This document shows positions 37,309 through 47,935 of a stretch of 64,000 bases of DNA, one piece after another. The DNA is taken from contig OY723294.1 in the NCBI GenBank assembly GCA_963210315.1, positions 1,984,001-2,048,000 of the forward strand, given 5' to 3'. The notes beneath the pieces were generated by a model that saw only the letters and a list, made by a program, of their open reading frames with translations, was not told the DNA's origin and did no database searches. The position numbers were made by a program, and so were the translations under genes. Source of the DNA: Rhynchopus euleeides (lineage: Eukaryota > Euglenozoa > Diplonemea > Diplonemida > Diplonemidae). Numbering within the stretch: the stretch's first letter is position 1; every line of letters starts with the position of its first letter.

Positions 37309-38028
37309 ATGGCCCTCACAGCCCCTCTGATATCGCCACCCGAGCATCACACCCCCCAGGACGGTACCCCCGGAGACCCTGACACGATGGAGTCTTGGCT
37401 TGCCGACCAGCTGGTCCCGACGGACACGCGGAAGCACCTTGGCCTTGTCTTCTACCGCGGGTCTTGGTGACCCGCGTGCAAGACATACTTCCAGCAGCTA
37501 GAGAAGATGCGTGGAAGCATGTCGGAGAATGGTGTGGAGTTGTACGGCATCTGCTCCGAGCCGGATGACCTGGCGAAGAAGACGATGAAGGACTGGGGCG
37601 TGTCGGTCCCGCTTATCGGGGACCCGACGAACGCTGTGAGCAAAGGCGTGATTACCAACGAGCTGCTCCCCACCCTGCGCATCGTCACCCACGACGAGCA
37701 GCCGATGCACCCGAAGATCGGCTCCAAGAAGACCTACCCGCATGGGTGTGTGCAGCCGGGTGTCCTGTTCATCACCCTCCACGAGGCCCCCGCAAAGCCG
37801 ACGACGCTGTTCGCTTGGGCTGTCGTGCCCAGCCTCGGCACGATGGGTGGGGCTTCAAAGCGTGTGGACATCGTGGAGGTGTGGGAGCGTGTGCAGCAGC
37901 GCATCGCATCGGGTATGTCAGAACCGGGTGAATCCCGCAACCTGCTGCATGATGATGTGCGCACCCTCACTGCCTTCGAGCTGTTCTGCTGCACCTGCTG
38001 CTACGGCTGCTGCGGCAAGAAGAAGTAA
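37309..38028 (+). CDS. Probable selenoprotein: peroxiredoxin-like (AhpC/TSA-type) with U-x-x-C
   Basis: Predicted 239-residue thioredoxin-fold protein if the TGA at 37468-37470 is read as selenocysteine (residue 54). The frame is open from ATG 37309 to TAA 38026-38028 apart from this one codon. The context is LVFYRGSW-U-PACKTYF, exactly the beta-strand/helix junction where AhpC/TSA and Prx-like-2 proteins carry their C-x-x-C redox site, and the resolving Cys is present. Downstream features fit the fold: GVELYGICSEP, VSVPLIGDPTNAVSK and a cis-Pro-type loop (CVQPGVLFI). The C terminus is Cys-rich (FCCTCCYGCCGKKK), possibly lipidated or an extra redox centre. It would reduce peroxides or disulphides. 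I could not identify a convincing SECIS element in the next ~1 kb; a hairpin at 38459-38575 is noted separately. A nonsense-mutated pseudogene is the alternative but is less likely, given the exact position. Confidence 0.82.
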
Positions 38029-39167
38029 AAATTCTTGAGTCTCTGATTTGTGTCGGAGGATAGGAAAAGGAAAAGGGGTGAGGTAAACATTCTGAGATCT
38101 CAGAGAGAGTGGTTGTACTTGTTGATCGCTTCCACTATCTCGATCACACCCCTTTTTTTTTTGAACACACACACCCAACCTTGGGCTTTTGCAAGAAAAG
38201 ACGGCGAAGGACGTCTGACTTGGTGTGAAGCCTCAACGAAAAAACTCTTGGTGACGAAATACACAAGTCTCCTGGCTGATGAAGGTGTGGTGGTGTGATG
38301 AGTGTAGAGCACGGAACGCCTCCTCAAAACCGATCCTGAAAAATTTCCTATAACATCTTGCAATGTCTTCGAAAAAGAAAATCTGCGGCTGAAGAGATCG
38401 AATGCAAGACCAGCCTCCACAGGTATTCTGCCTTGCGTCGGGATGAAGAGGGACACAGAGGGGCACAGGGGCCTTCGCTCAGAAATGCAGACATGTAGTA
38501 GTAGTGAGCTCACGCAACTTTATGGCGTGAAACTGGCACAAATATGACATAGAGCAAAGGCCCCTGTACACCCCATCTACTCCATCCCAGAGGCAATGTG
38601 CAGGTGCCGTGGCTTCCCTGTCTGTGTCACGCATATTATCCAGCCAAGGTAAATGCGGCGACACAGAACGGGTTTTTGTGTTTCGTCAGTTCTGGCGGAG
38701 CCAACTCAAGAAAATGTACTTTTTTTTCACAGAATCCCTGCGAACACTTCCACCTCACACGCTGTGACAGGCTGTGGGGGGTGTTCGAAAGAAATACCGT
38801 CACCCCGCTTCTTTGCTGCCAACCCCTGTGTGTGTGACAGTGGAGATCACATCAAGAGCAAGTGCTCGGTGTGTGTCTGCATAAAAAGATTCACGTGTGT
38901 GTGTTGCATTCAGTTTTAGTTAGTTTGTTCCCACCAGAGGCAACGCCCGGGTGGAGAATGCGACAGAAGGGTTCGGGGACAGTGGTCGCGCTAAATATTG
39001 GAAAAATCTCCCAAAATTTGGAAATCGGGAGCGAAAAAACGTACCTGAAAAAGGGGCTCGTTTTTGGGCGGGGAAACCGCGTTTCGTTGCATTTCCGAGC
39101 CTCGCCCGGATCGTAGTGGGGTCATTTTGAAAAAATGGGCTTGTTTGAAGACACTCAAATTTTCCGT
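38029..39167. other. 3' flank of selenoprotein gene and intergenic region
   Basis: The 3' UTR lies here. A 12-base palindrome CTGAGATCTCAG is at 38092-38103. A larger fold pairs ACAGGGGCCTTCGCTC (38465-38480) with GAGCAAAGGCCCCTGT (38552-38567); inside it TCACGC/GCGTGA (38510-38529) forms a second stem closing a loop that starts with AA. This is reminiscent of a SECIS stem-loop, but the required (A/G)TGA...GA quartet does not line up, so it is not called one. A GGATCGTAGTGGGGTCA-type repeat is at 39108-39124. Confidence 0.4.
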
Positions 39168-39276
39168 GGGGGTCTTCGCTACGGGGTGGTCGTCAGTGCA
39201 TTTTGGTGCATTTCCTGTTGAATTGGCTGAAAACTGACGAAGTTTGTCGAAATTTGTCGACCAGCAAAGACCCCCC
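39168..39276. mobile_element. ~109-bp MITE, inverted relative of 25604-25714
   Basis: Ends GGGGGTCTTCGCTACGGG and AAAGACCCCCC; the core GTGCATTTTGGTGCATTTCC and TTGAATTGGCTGAAAACTG is the reverse complement of the copy at 25604. Flanks here are not TA, so the ends may have decayed. Confidence 0.8.
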
Positions 39277-41500
39277 GTCCTGGTTGTCTCTACAGCATGT
39301 GATCAGTAACAACCCGGGCTAGGGGTCAGGCACCTGCTCGGAAAGCAGGGACGGGAGTTCCCCACTCAGCTCAACTGCCAACAACGCCACCAAGTAGGCA
39401 AACATGTGCCAGCTTGAGTGCCACCCTTGATACGGCGAGGGTGTAGCCTGTTCAAGACACTGGTGCCAGCACTGGACGTGGGGACCTCACGAAGCATGTT
39501 GTATGTGAAACCTCGTGCACACGCTGTAGTACTGCACACGCTATACAGGGGGGGTCTGGGGGGCGGAGCCCCCCAGCCGCCGGAGGCCACGGTAGTGAAC
39601 ATCTGTTCCGAGCTGAACTCGGTGTGGATCACTCCGACATCAGGTCGGGGCCCAGTGCTGCGCGGGAAGCAGTCACTCGGTAGGGAAGGCAAAGGGGTGC
39701 TGAGAGTTTCATGCAAAGCGATGCTTGTGGAAGTTTGGGGAACGGCGAACCTCAGGGCGTGAAGAGCAGCAGCCGTCAAGGCCACCCACCCACCCACCCC
39801 CGCCCCGCGGGGCCCATTTTTTCTCTCCCCGTCTCTGCCTTCTTTTGAATATTTGAGATCCGTGCGAAACGCCATGGGGTCACTTTCATTTTTTTGGGGC
39901 AATTTTTTCATACTGAATTGGGGTACCAAAACTTTTCGAGTTGTGGACAAATCCCTGTTTGCAAATAAAAAACATACCTGGGACCCCCCGTGTATAAGTC
40001 CCCCCCCCTTACCCCCGTGTTTAAGTCCCCCCCTGGGGGTCTGGCAGGGGGGGGACTTAAACACAGGGGGACAACCCCCATCCGCCGCCGTTCGTTCCTC
40101 TTGTTAACCCGTGGAGGCTCGCAGTTCTTCAGGGTCGGCTTTCACCAACACGGTCAACACCTTAACCTCCTCCCGTCGGTACGGGGAGGGGTGTCGGTGA
40201 GATGACGCCCGGCGCCTCGAGAAAAAACTCCGGCGGTTGGGGAGGCCCTCTTTTCGGGGAAGATGGGGAGCTTACGTATCTGTGTTCGCGATGGGGTCGG
40301 TCACTCTCCGATTTTTGAGCTGCGCATCGGGCTGGACGTAACAGGTCGTGTCTTCTTTCACCTCTGCGGGTTTCGGCCTCCGCGGTGGGTGCGCTGCGGA
40401 TTGTCCCGGAAATTTTCGACTCAGCACCCATAACGGAAACAAAATGTCCAGTCCCTTGTCGCCCATGGCGCGGGGCCGCTGTGGGTTGTGTCAGTGTCCA
40501 ATACGACGCGTGTTGTTCAGAAAACGCCCTCGACTGTCGTACTTCGGTTGGAAAACAGTCAATCTGTTGCGGTGCCGAAAAAACCGGCTTCGGTACATGA
40601 TAGGGGAGTTTTGCAGCTTTGCTGTATGTTCACGTTCGTGTTGCTGACCCCTCGCCTTCGGATTCTCGTCATCAAGGTGATGAGCGCCTGAACGCTTCCT
40701 TGCTGCGTGCCGCGAGAGTAGTTCGGTAGTACATTGCGCCTCGCCAGGAGGGAGTGGGGTGAAAACACTCCATTGAACTCTCCATTTGTTCATCCTCAGT
40801 ACCTGCGTGAACGTTTCCCACGTAAGAAGGGGTGACATCTGTTCTGTGGTTAGATATCGCCCAGGCGGGCGCGGCGGAGATCAACCGGACCGTGACCTGC
40901 CACAGTTGACACACGTTCGTATTGCTCGGTGCAGCGGCTTCTGTCGGACTCCAGCCAAATGGTGGCTTTCGCGTTGAGGCGCAGAACCACAAGAAGACCC
41001 TCGCAACCCTCACCCTGGGGGGCTGGACCGCCAGTGCCAGAAGGAAGAGGGAACGTGTCCCAACAAACTGTCTTGTCGACCTCGCCCGTTGTTTGTCAGG
41101 AGAGCTTGCCTCGACACGGCCTCCTTGAGGCCCCTGGTGAAATTCCCGTGGCTGAAGAAACCCGGTGTGCGGAACCGGCGATGTCCACATTGTATCGGCG
41201 GTGGAGAAAACCCGACGAGGTTTGCGGCGTGATGCAGTTGTGTGGAAATCCTGACCCGTTAGGGTTCCTTGGGTGTGCAACGCAGCGGAAAAGGCATTTT
41301 TGACGCATTGCCTCCCCATTTAGATCTCTGTGGATGCGCGTTGAGTGGCAGCAGGTCGAATGCAAAAAACGCCTGGTCTCGAGACCGGCACCTTGGAGAT
41401 CATCCGCGGCGCTCCGATGCAGAGGTGAACTTCGGTGGGCTTGGCTCTTGGAGCCCTCGGTTCGGCTGCGCAGGAAGCGGCTACTTCTGCGGAAGGTTCC
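39277..41500. repeat. Repeat-rich intergenic region
   Basis: Contains the first of two direct ~56-bp repeats (39547-39602, core palindrome GGGGGGCGGAGCCCCCC). A GTGCGAAACGCCATGGGGTCA variant of the GGATCGTAG repeat lies near 39862. A strong hairpin at 40017-40064 pairs GTGTTTAAGTCCCCCCC with its complement across a 13-base loop. ORFs up to 215 residues on either strand (40672-41319) have no recognisable domain. Confidence 0.5.
39547..39602 (+). repeat. 56-bp palindrome-containing repeat, copy 1
   Basis: GGGTCTGGGGGGCGGAGCCC through GGTAGTGAACAT is identical, as far as I can read, to 44247-44302. The G-run/C-run palindrome would form a strong hairpin. Confidence 0.85.
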
Positions 41501-43015
41501 TCCCGGAGCTCACGGCTCAGCTGTAGAGTGGTACGGAGAGAACGCCCAGTTGTGTATGAGGTCTTCTGCTCATGGGGTTTGCCCTCGGGGCACAGGTCAG
41601 CTGCGGAATCGCAGAAGATGGCCGGTAGAACGGGGGTTCCTCTCATGCGATGAGCTCCAGATGAACTAATGACTAGTTGTGTGGGATGGTTACTCACAGC
41701 TCAGCTGTTGAGTCGCAAGGAACAGTCAGATGCGCGGATGTTCCTGGAACTCGGGCTCGGCTGTGGCGTCGAAGAAGAGCGGCTCGTGGAGGTCTTCACC
41801 TCCTGGAGCTCAGGAAACCCAAGTCTCTCCCGCTCGACTGTGGGGTCGCAGGGCGGACAGCTAGTGCCGGACAGGACTTCTTCTCCGACGAACAGCTTCT
41901 GGTGTTCATGGATCACGAGTGGTGAATGTTTGCGCGCGGGTGCTCCTGGTGAGCTCAGGGCCCGCTGTGGCGTCGCAGGCGCAGCAGCGAGTGGTGTAGA
42001 GGTCTTCATCTAATCACGATCAGCTCCGGGAGCACAGGGCTCACTGTGGAGTCGGGGAACGACCAGCTCATGATCTTCTCGTGCGGTCAGCTTCGGCCGC
42101 TGTGGAATTGCCGGCAATACAGCTGATGGTCTTCTCGTGTTCCGGGAGCTCAGGGCTCACTGTGGGACTTCAGGATTTTCGGGCCAGATGCAGGTCGTCA
42201 GCACCACCTGCTTCACCCCCTTCAGCGCCATCTCCTCGGGGGGCCGACACTGCAGGGAGGCAGGTCCACAGGTCGACGCGAAGGGCCACCGCACCCGAGT
42301 GGCCCACACCCTCCGGCCGCACCGCGACGTCCACGGTGCGCCCGAAGAAGTCGACACGCTTGTGAGAGCGACTTCCTCCGAGGCGACCGGTCCGCTGTTC
42401 ACCCCAACCCGCACGGGTGTCAGGGGACGGTGAAGAGTGACTCGTGCATCCGCAGTGCAAAGTTAACCCCTGCTGCGGTGCAACGGCAGGTCACCGAAGG
42501 AGTCGCCGGTAGTGTTCACCTCATACCCGCCCCCTCCCGAGGGACTCGTGGGTTGTTCCCATTGTGGACACGGCTGGCGCGTTTCGTGGCATCAGGTGCC
42601 GCCTCTCCTGTATCGATGCCGATGCACGGATGTCTGTGAAACCACTCGGCTCAGTCTGTGAATCGCCTGTCCCGGGGACAACCCGCGCCCGCTGCACCCG
42701 GTTGAACCCCCTCGCGCTCTGCAGCACCTCAAACGCTGAATCCGGCATATGCGGCTGATACGACCGCCGGTTATCCACGCTATCACAGAGGGCGCTCGTC
42801 ACCCCTGGGAGGCGAAGCCCAGCCCCCGAGGATCTCCTCCGCACTGTCCAGGTCTTGCTCCGCGAGGAACTCGCGATGCGGCGCACAGTGACGGTCGTCA
42901 GCTGCATCGCATCCTTCTCTGCGAGCATCTCTCTGGAGGAGCCGTGCTGGACCCAGAACCCTGCGAGACAGGTTGTCACCTCTCTGCGGGTCCGAATCGG
43001 AGGGGGCCCTGGGGG
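41501..43015. repeat. Decayed copies of the minisatellite unit, interrupted by unique sequence
   Basis: GAGCTCAGGGCT, GTGGAGTCG and AACAGCT motifs recur irregularly at 41500-42160, diverging from the homogeneous array at 43016. A ~830-base stretch (42165-42990) is different in composition and has no recognised gene. Together with 43560-43930 this looks like the ageing flanks of a larger tandem array. Confidence 0.6.
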
Positions 43016-43545
43016 GTCGAGTCGCGAACGAACAGCTGATGATCTTCTCATGCTCCGGGAGTTCGAGGGCCCACTGTGGAGTCGCGAAGCGAACAGCCCA
43101 TGGTCCTCTCATGCGGTCAGCTCCGGGGGCTCAGGGCTCACGTGAAGTCGCAGGTGAAACAGCTCGTGACATACTCATGCTCCGGGGGCTCGGGGGTCCA
43201 CTGAGGAGTCGCGAAGCGAACAGCCCATGGTCCTCTCATGCGGTCAGATCCGGGAGGTCAGGGCTCACTGTGGCGAACAGGCGAACAGCTCGTGACATTC
43301 TCATGCTCCGGGAGCTCAGGGCTCACTGTGGAGTCGCAAAGCGAACAGCTCATGGTCGTCTCATGCGGTCAGCTCCGGGAGCTCAGGGCTCACTGTGGAG
43401 TCGCAGGCGAACAGCTCGTGATACTCTCATGCTCCGGGAGCTCAAGGCCCACTGTGGAGTCGCGAAGCGAACAGCTCATGGTCCTCTCCTGCGGTCAGAT
43501 CCGGGAGCTCAGGGCTCACTGTGGAGTCGCGTAACGAGCAGCAAA
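43016..43545 (+). repeat. Dimeric minisatellite (67- plus 59-bp units)
   Basis: About eight units alternate between a longer type (GAAGCGAACAGCTCATGGTC then CTCATGCGGTCAG) and a shorter type (GGCGAACAGCTCGTGA then CTCATGCTCCGGG), both followed by GAGCTCAGGGCTCACTGTGG. Two units make 126 bases, a multiple of three. This keeps one frame open for 195 codons (42973-43560) without implying a gene. Confidence 0.85.
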
Positions 43546-45655
43546 TGGTGCACGTCTTAATCTAATGCACATCAGCTCCTGGAGCTCAGGGCCCGCTGTG
43601 GAGTCGCAGGAAGAAACGGCTCGCGGTGCAGAGGTCTTCTTTTCCTGTGATGGGCTCCTAGGCTCAGGGCATACTAAAGAGGCACAAGGAACGGCTAGTG
43701 GTGTGTGCGGTTTTCCTGGAGCTCAGGGCTCGACTGTGAAGTCACGGAGAAAAAGCGCGGCTGGCGATGCAAAGGTCACCTGTGGAGTCACGAAAAAACA
43801 GCTGGTTGTGCTCTTGGAGCGCAAGACAGCTGCGGGGGCGCTTGTGTGGAAGTGCCTTTGTGAGGTTGCACCTGGAGCTCACGGCTCAGCTGTGGCAGCA
43901 ATCAAGGAACAGGTGGCCAGGTCTATTTTGGTCAGAAAAATGTTTTGTTGACCGCTTCCACCACTCCTGCACAAATCTCACGACCGGCGCGAAATCATGC
44001 AACATCGGCCCCTCAGACAAATTGCCTCAAGGGTCCAGACCAGGGTACTATATATGTTTGGCGCAAGGGGCCCATTTCACGGTTCGCGGCTGCAAAATGG
44101 AGGTTTTGCGGCAATCAGTGAGTACTTCGGGAGTTGGTGACGAACCCAAAACAGGATCACGGACCGTCGCCGATACCCGTTCTCGAGAAGGAAGGGCACG
44201 GTCACATACGCTCGTTAGTTCCTGTTGGACAGACTTCACAGGGGACAGGGGGGTCTGGGGGGCGGAGCCCCCCAGCCGCCGGAGGCCACGGTAGTGAACA
44301 TTTGTCAGCCTCGTCCCCGAGTCCGCTTCATAGTCGAACACCACATACAGACAACGTGCACCTTGAGACAGCATGCTCAAGAGGTACATCGGCCTGGTGC
44401 CTGCGGCAGGCCACTATGCTCTTGGCTTCGGCCTCCTCTGGCTTTGACCATGCTGATGCCGGCAATAGCTCCGACGGTCCCCAGCAGGTTCAGATTTCGC
44501 TCCTTTGGAGCGAGGTGGTATCAATTTGTACGAGAGGGTGCTGCCCTTCTCCTTCAGAACCCCTTCCCATCCGAGGCAAAAACTTCCGAGAAACTTTTTT
44601 TATTTAATTTCTCCCCCTTGGGAGAAATGCCCGGGAGAGAGGTGGGAGAAGGGTTTTCCCAGAATCATTTTTTTAACGAAATAGGCCCCTATTTCTCCCC
44701 GAGCGAACGCCCTGCGCGGCACACTCTCTCCTTTCCACATTTATGAAACTTCATCCCTCCCTCCCTCTCTCTCTCTCTCTCTCTCTCTGCCTATCAATCC
44801 GCTTCTTCTGTACTCAAAGGGCAGGCCATCCGAGGCGTCGCACACAGGGGTTGGGGGGTGGGGACTCAGCAAGGGTGGCCGAACAGAAGAGAGGGTCATT
44901 TTTCAACAAGGTATCCTGCAGTAGCCTAGCCTAGCTCTCGGGGGCTCGCACGGTGCCTTGGGCGGTGCCCTTTGCGCACCGCCCCTCATACGCCTTGTGA
45001 TTGCCGACACCGAAAACAGAACAAAAAAAAAGGTGGTTGTGTGCAACGCAAAGCAAAGCGGCAGGTTTCTGAAGTGTCAGTTGTATTCTGTGTTCAGCAC
45101 GCGCCGCTGCCCCTTGCTGCGGCACCCCTTGCTGCACCTCAGGTGAAGCCTTGCGCACCGCCCCTCATACGCCTTGAAGCGCCGTGGGCACCGCGCACCG
45201 GTGGATATAGAGAGTGCAGTGGCGGTGCCGCCGTGGCAGGGTTGCTCTGCCTGCACGGGGTGGGGTGCTGTGTGCCAGCCCAGCACCCCCCCTGTGCAGC
45301 CCATCCGGTGAACGTCTCAAATGTTGTGTGATTCCGTGTGCGGTGCCACCAGCGCACCCCTGCTGGGGTGCCACCAGCGCACCCCTGCTGGGTTGCACGC
45401 GGCCTGCGTGCAACCCCACCCCTTCCCCCGCTCCTCTGACCCCCAGGGGAGCGAACGTGGAGGCCGATAGGGCTGCAGCCGTGGCATAGCCAGCAGCGCA
45501 CAACCAGGTGTCCTTCCCCTCCCACGATGGACTGTCGGTCCTTTTGCTTTGAGGTCCCCCGTGGGTGCTGTGGGTGTCGTGTTGCTTTGTTCTGTGCAGC
45601 CACCACTAGGTACACACAGCGCGCAGCCACACGGCCCGCGAGGGCCGCCCGCGAT
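43546..45655. other. Intergenic region before SGNH gene B
   Basis: 43560-43930 holds further decayed minisatellite units. The second 56-bp repeat is at 44247-44302. A CT-dinucleotide run lies at 44757-44791. Short direct repeats GCGCACCGCCCCTCATACGC (44976 and 45154) and GTGCCACCAGCGCACCCCTG (45342 and 45368) lie further on. No gene recognised. Confidence 0.5.
44247..44302 (+). repeat. 56-bp palindrome-containing repeat, copy 2
   Basis: Second copy of the repeat at 39547-39602 in the same orientation, 4.7 kb away. The pair brackets the minisatellite region. Confidence 0.85.
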
Positions 45656-47935
45656 ATGGCGCGGCAGACGCTGCTGGTGCTGATCAGCAGTGTGGTCGGG
45701 ATGCTGTATGTTACGAACACGTCTCGTGGTGACCAGCGTAGGTTTGTGCCCCCAGGCAGGGGGCAGCAGGCTGTGCGTGCCGGGAGAGCTGGGGCCAAGG
45801 CACCGATGCGACAGTTTGAGAGACCTGTAGGGCTCAAAAAGCATTTCGGCCGAATCACGCTCCTTGCAGATAGCATCGGGCTGCAGACGCCGCAGAACGA
45901 TGCCTTGGGCCCTGACATCAGCTACATGCAGGAGGCGTTGCGGCTGCTGCGCGGTGCAGGTTACGAAGGAACGGCGTCACTGCACGTGAAACCTGCGTTC
46001 GGTCTGGTGGACTGGTACAGGCAGGACCTGCAGGAGGTGATTCGCAACGAGTCGGCCCTCAACAGCACGGCCTTTGTGCTGCAGATTGGGATCAACGATG
46101 CGCTGAAGCAGCTGTCGCCTGCCCACACACTGTCCCTGTACTGGGATCTTGTGCGGTATATCCGTGTCGTTGCACCCGATGCTGCGATCGTGGTGATGAC
46201 GGTCACACCGTGCGACATCTTCGGGCCTCGGAAGTACAGCGAGTGGACACACCAAGTCAACGTCGGGCTGAGTGAGATCGCTGCCTCCTACCGCTGCATC
46301 CTGGCCCCTGTGGGTGAGGAATTCCTCGATGCGTTTATCACGAAGGCAGGGCGTGTGGGCGGCCCTGACAGTATGTTCTTCCACGACCAGAACTGCCACC
46401 CCAACGGGCGGGGGAAGCTGCTGATGGCCGGGACGTTGGTGCGCAGCATCCGCAACGCATCAGAGGGAGTGGTGGAGGTGTCGACGTCTGGGACGTGCCA
46501 CACCCTCACGTGGTGCGGGTATGTGCTGGAGCCACTGTGGGCAGACCCCAATGCGTGTGACGAGAACGCACGTGTCAGCGTGTCGGTGTCGGCAGACGGG
46601 TCGACGCTGCGCTTCGGGCGTCTCCCTGTGGACGTGGTGCTGCGTCCTGTGTGGGCCACACGTGCTCTGGCTGAGGCACGCAACGCGACGCTGCGTGTGA
46701 CGGTGCAACTCAGCAGCGGCACAGAGGAGCACCGGGTGGTCGGGCTGTCCACACGGCACGCACAGGTGCTGCTGCGTGCGGGCACGGCACAGGCAGTGCT
46801 GCGTGAGGCGGGGACGGACGCACTTACCTTCGTCCCGTACCACACCCCTGTGGCACGTGCAGCAAACGAGACGCTGGCAGCGTTGAGCAGCGTGAACGCG
46901 ACGTGGACACTACCGCCTGTGCAGCGGTCTGTGGCAGGCCCGGTGCGTGCGAGCTCAGGCGGGCGTGTGGCCTTCATCGCAGACGGTGTGTCTGCAAGGG
47001 CGGGGCTGGAGTGGCACGCTGTGGCAGGTGCTGCTGTGGCGGCGCTGCGCAGCGGCGGGTGGTCCAACACAACCAGCGCGGGGGTGCACGTGCTGGACGA
47101 GCCGTGGCGGTGGGCAGGGGAACGTGCACAGGAGGTGGTGGCAGCGGAGTGGGTCCGTGGCACGCGTGTGTTCGTGGTGTCGGTGGGCCTGCGCGAGGCA
47201 CTGCGCGGGGTGTCTGTGGGGCTGGCAGCAGCACACTACCGCCACATGGTGCGCATGATGCGGTGGGCCGCCCCCGACGCAGCGCTGGTGCTGGCAACGG
47301 TGCCTCCGTGCCGCACACACAGCCTGGTGCACAGCACGTGGCTGGCACAGCACAACGTCGCCATTGCTGAGGTGGCAGTGACATACCGCTGCCTCGTGGC
47401 CGACACAGCCACAGCCCTGCACGAAGCACTCCGCACACACACGGCCTCCATCGACCACGACACACTCGACCTCAGCCACAGCGGCACCCTCGTTGTGGCA
47501 GATGCCATCGTCACCTCGCTGCGCACCCCCACGTCGTCCTACAGCGCTGCTGCATCCTGCGGCGACATCCAGTTCTGCGGATTCCTCCTGCGCCCCCGCT
47601 ACGGCCCTTCGTGCGCAGACAACCCCACTGTGAGGCTGTCCATCGCCGCCACCGGGTCGCGCTACGACTTCACGCTGCCCTTCAGGGCACGGTTCTCCCC
47701 TGCCTGGGCCCACGTTTACCGCCGCATGCCTGACATGGGCATCTACCGCCTGACTGCAGCACGCCGCCACAAGTCGCCTGAGAAGCACGACGTCGACTAC
47801 GGCATGGGTTGCACACCGCCTCAGATCAGGCTGTCGCGGCACACAACACATATTGACGCCTCGCTGCTGAACACCTACAAGGGTTTGTGCTATGGGCTGC
47901 GTCCGCCCTCAGCCAAAAGGTGGCGCAGCACATAG
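45656..47935 (+). CDS. Membrane-anchored SGNH-hydrolase-like protein, paralogue B
   Basis: Predicted 759-residue paralogue of the protein at 34865-37078. A short hydrophobic anchor follows the start (LLVLISSVVGMLYV), then an SGNH-like domain with LLADSIG (catalytic Ser), LQIGINDAL and CHPNGRGKLL, then a second, degenerate domain (FIADGVSARAG, VSVGLREAL). Compared with paralogue A, 46010-46320 looks identical and 46393-47473 is about 99% identical. The N terminus, a short segment before the catalytic His (FITKAGRVGGPDSMFFHDQ) and the C terminus are clearly different. The C-terminal 150 residues keep the CG..FCG(Y/F)LL...P pattern but diverge. The start is at the ATG before the anchor; in-frame codons upstream lack an equivalent in A. 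Substrate unknown. Confidence 0.82.
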   Translation: MARQTLLVLISSVVGMLYVTNTSRGDQRRFVPPGRGQQAVRAGRAGAKAPMRQFERPVGLKKHFGRITLLADSIGLQTPQNDALGPDISYMQEALRLLRGAGYEGTASLHVKPAFGLVDWYRQDLQEVIRNESALNSTAFVLQIGINDALKQLSPAHTLSLYWDLVRYIRVVAPDAAIVVMTVTPCDIFGPRKYSEWTHQVNVGLSEIAASYRCILAPVGEEFLDAFITKAGRVGGPDSMFFHDQNCHPNGRGKLLMAGTLVRSIRNASEGVVEVSTSGTCHTLTWCGYVLEPLWADPNACDENARVSVSVSADGSTLRFGRLPVDVVLRPVWATRALAEARNATLRVTVQLSSGTEEHRVVGLSTRHAQVLLRAGTAQAVLREAGTDALTFVPYHTPVARAANETLAALSSVNATWTLPPVQRSVAGPVRASSGGRVAFIADGVSARAGLEWHAVAGAAVAALRSGGWSNTTSAGVHVLDEPWRWAGERAQEVVAAEWVRGTRVFVVSVGLREALRGVSVGLAAAHYRHMVRMMRWAAPDAALVLATVPPCRTHSLVHSTWLAQHNVAIAEVAVTYRCLVADTATALHEALRTHTASIDHDTLDLSHSGTLVVADAIVTSLRTPTSSYSAAASCGDIQFCGFLLRPRYGPSCADNPTVRLSIAATGSRYDFTLPFRARFSPAWAHVYRRMPDMGIYRLTAARRHKSPEKHDVDYGMGCTPPQIRLSRHTTHIDASLLNTYKGLCYGLRPPSAKRWRST

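Noticed and set aside
37468..37470. Reading TGA as a reassigned sense codon for the whole genome
   Set aside because: Other genes here (for example PARP at 2223-2225, the coiled-coil gene at 7225-7227, MIOS at 51449-51451) end in TGA at sensible positions.
39300..39385. tRNA-like fold near GGGCTAGGGGTC
   Set aside because: Stem lengths and conserved tRNA positions do not fit on either strand.
40672..41319. 215-codon minus-strand frame
   Set aside because: No domain recognised, and it lies in a region of decayed repeats.
43016..43545. CRISPR-like array
   Set aside because: The units are 59-67 bases, contiguous without unique spacers, and the genome is eukaryotic; it is a minisatellite.
42973..43560. 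195-codon frame through the minisatellite
   Set aside because: Open only because the dimer period (126) is divisible by three; no start context or domain.
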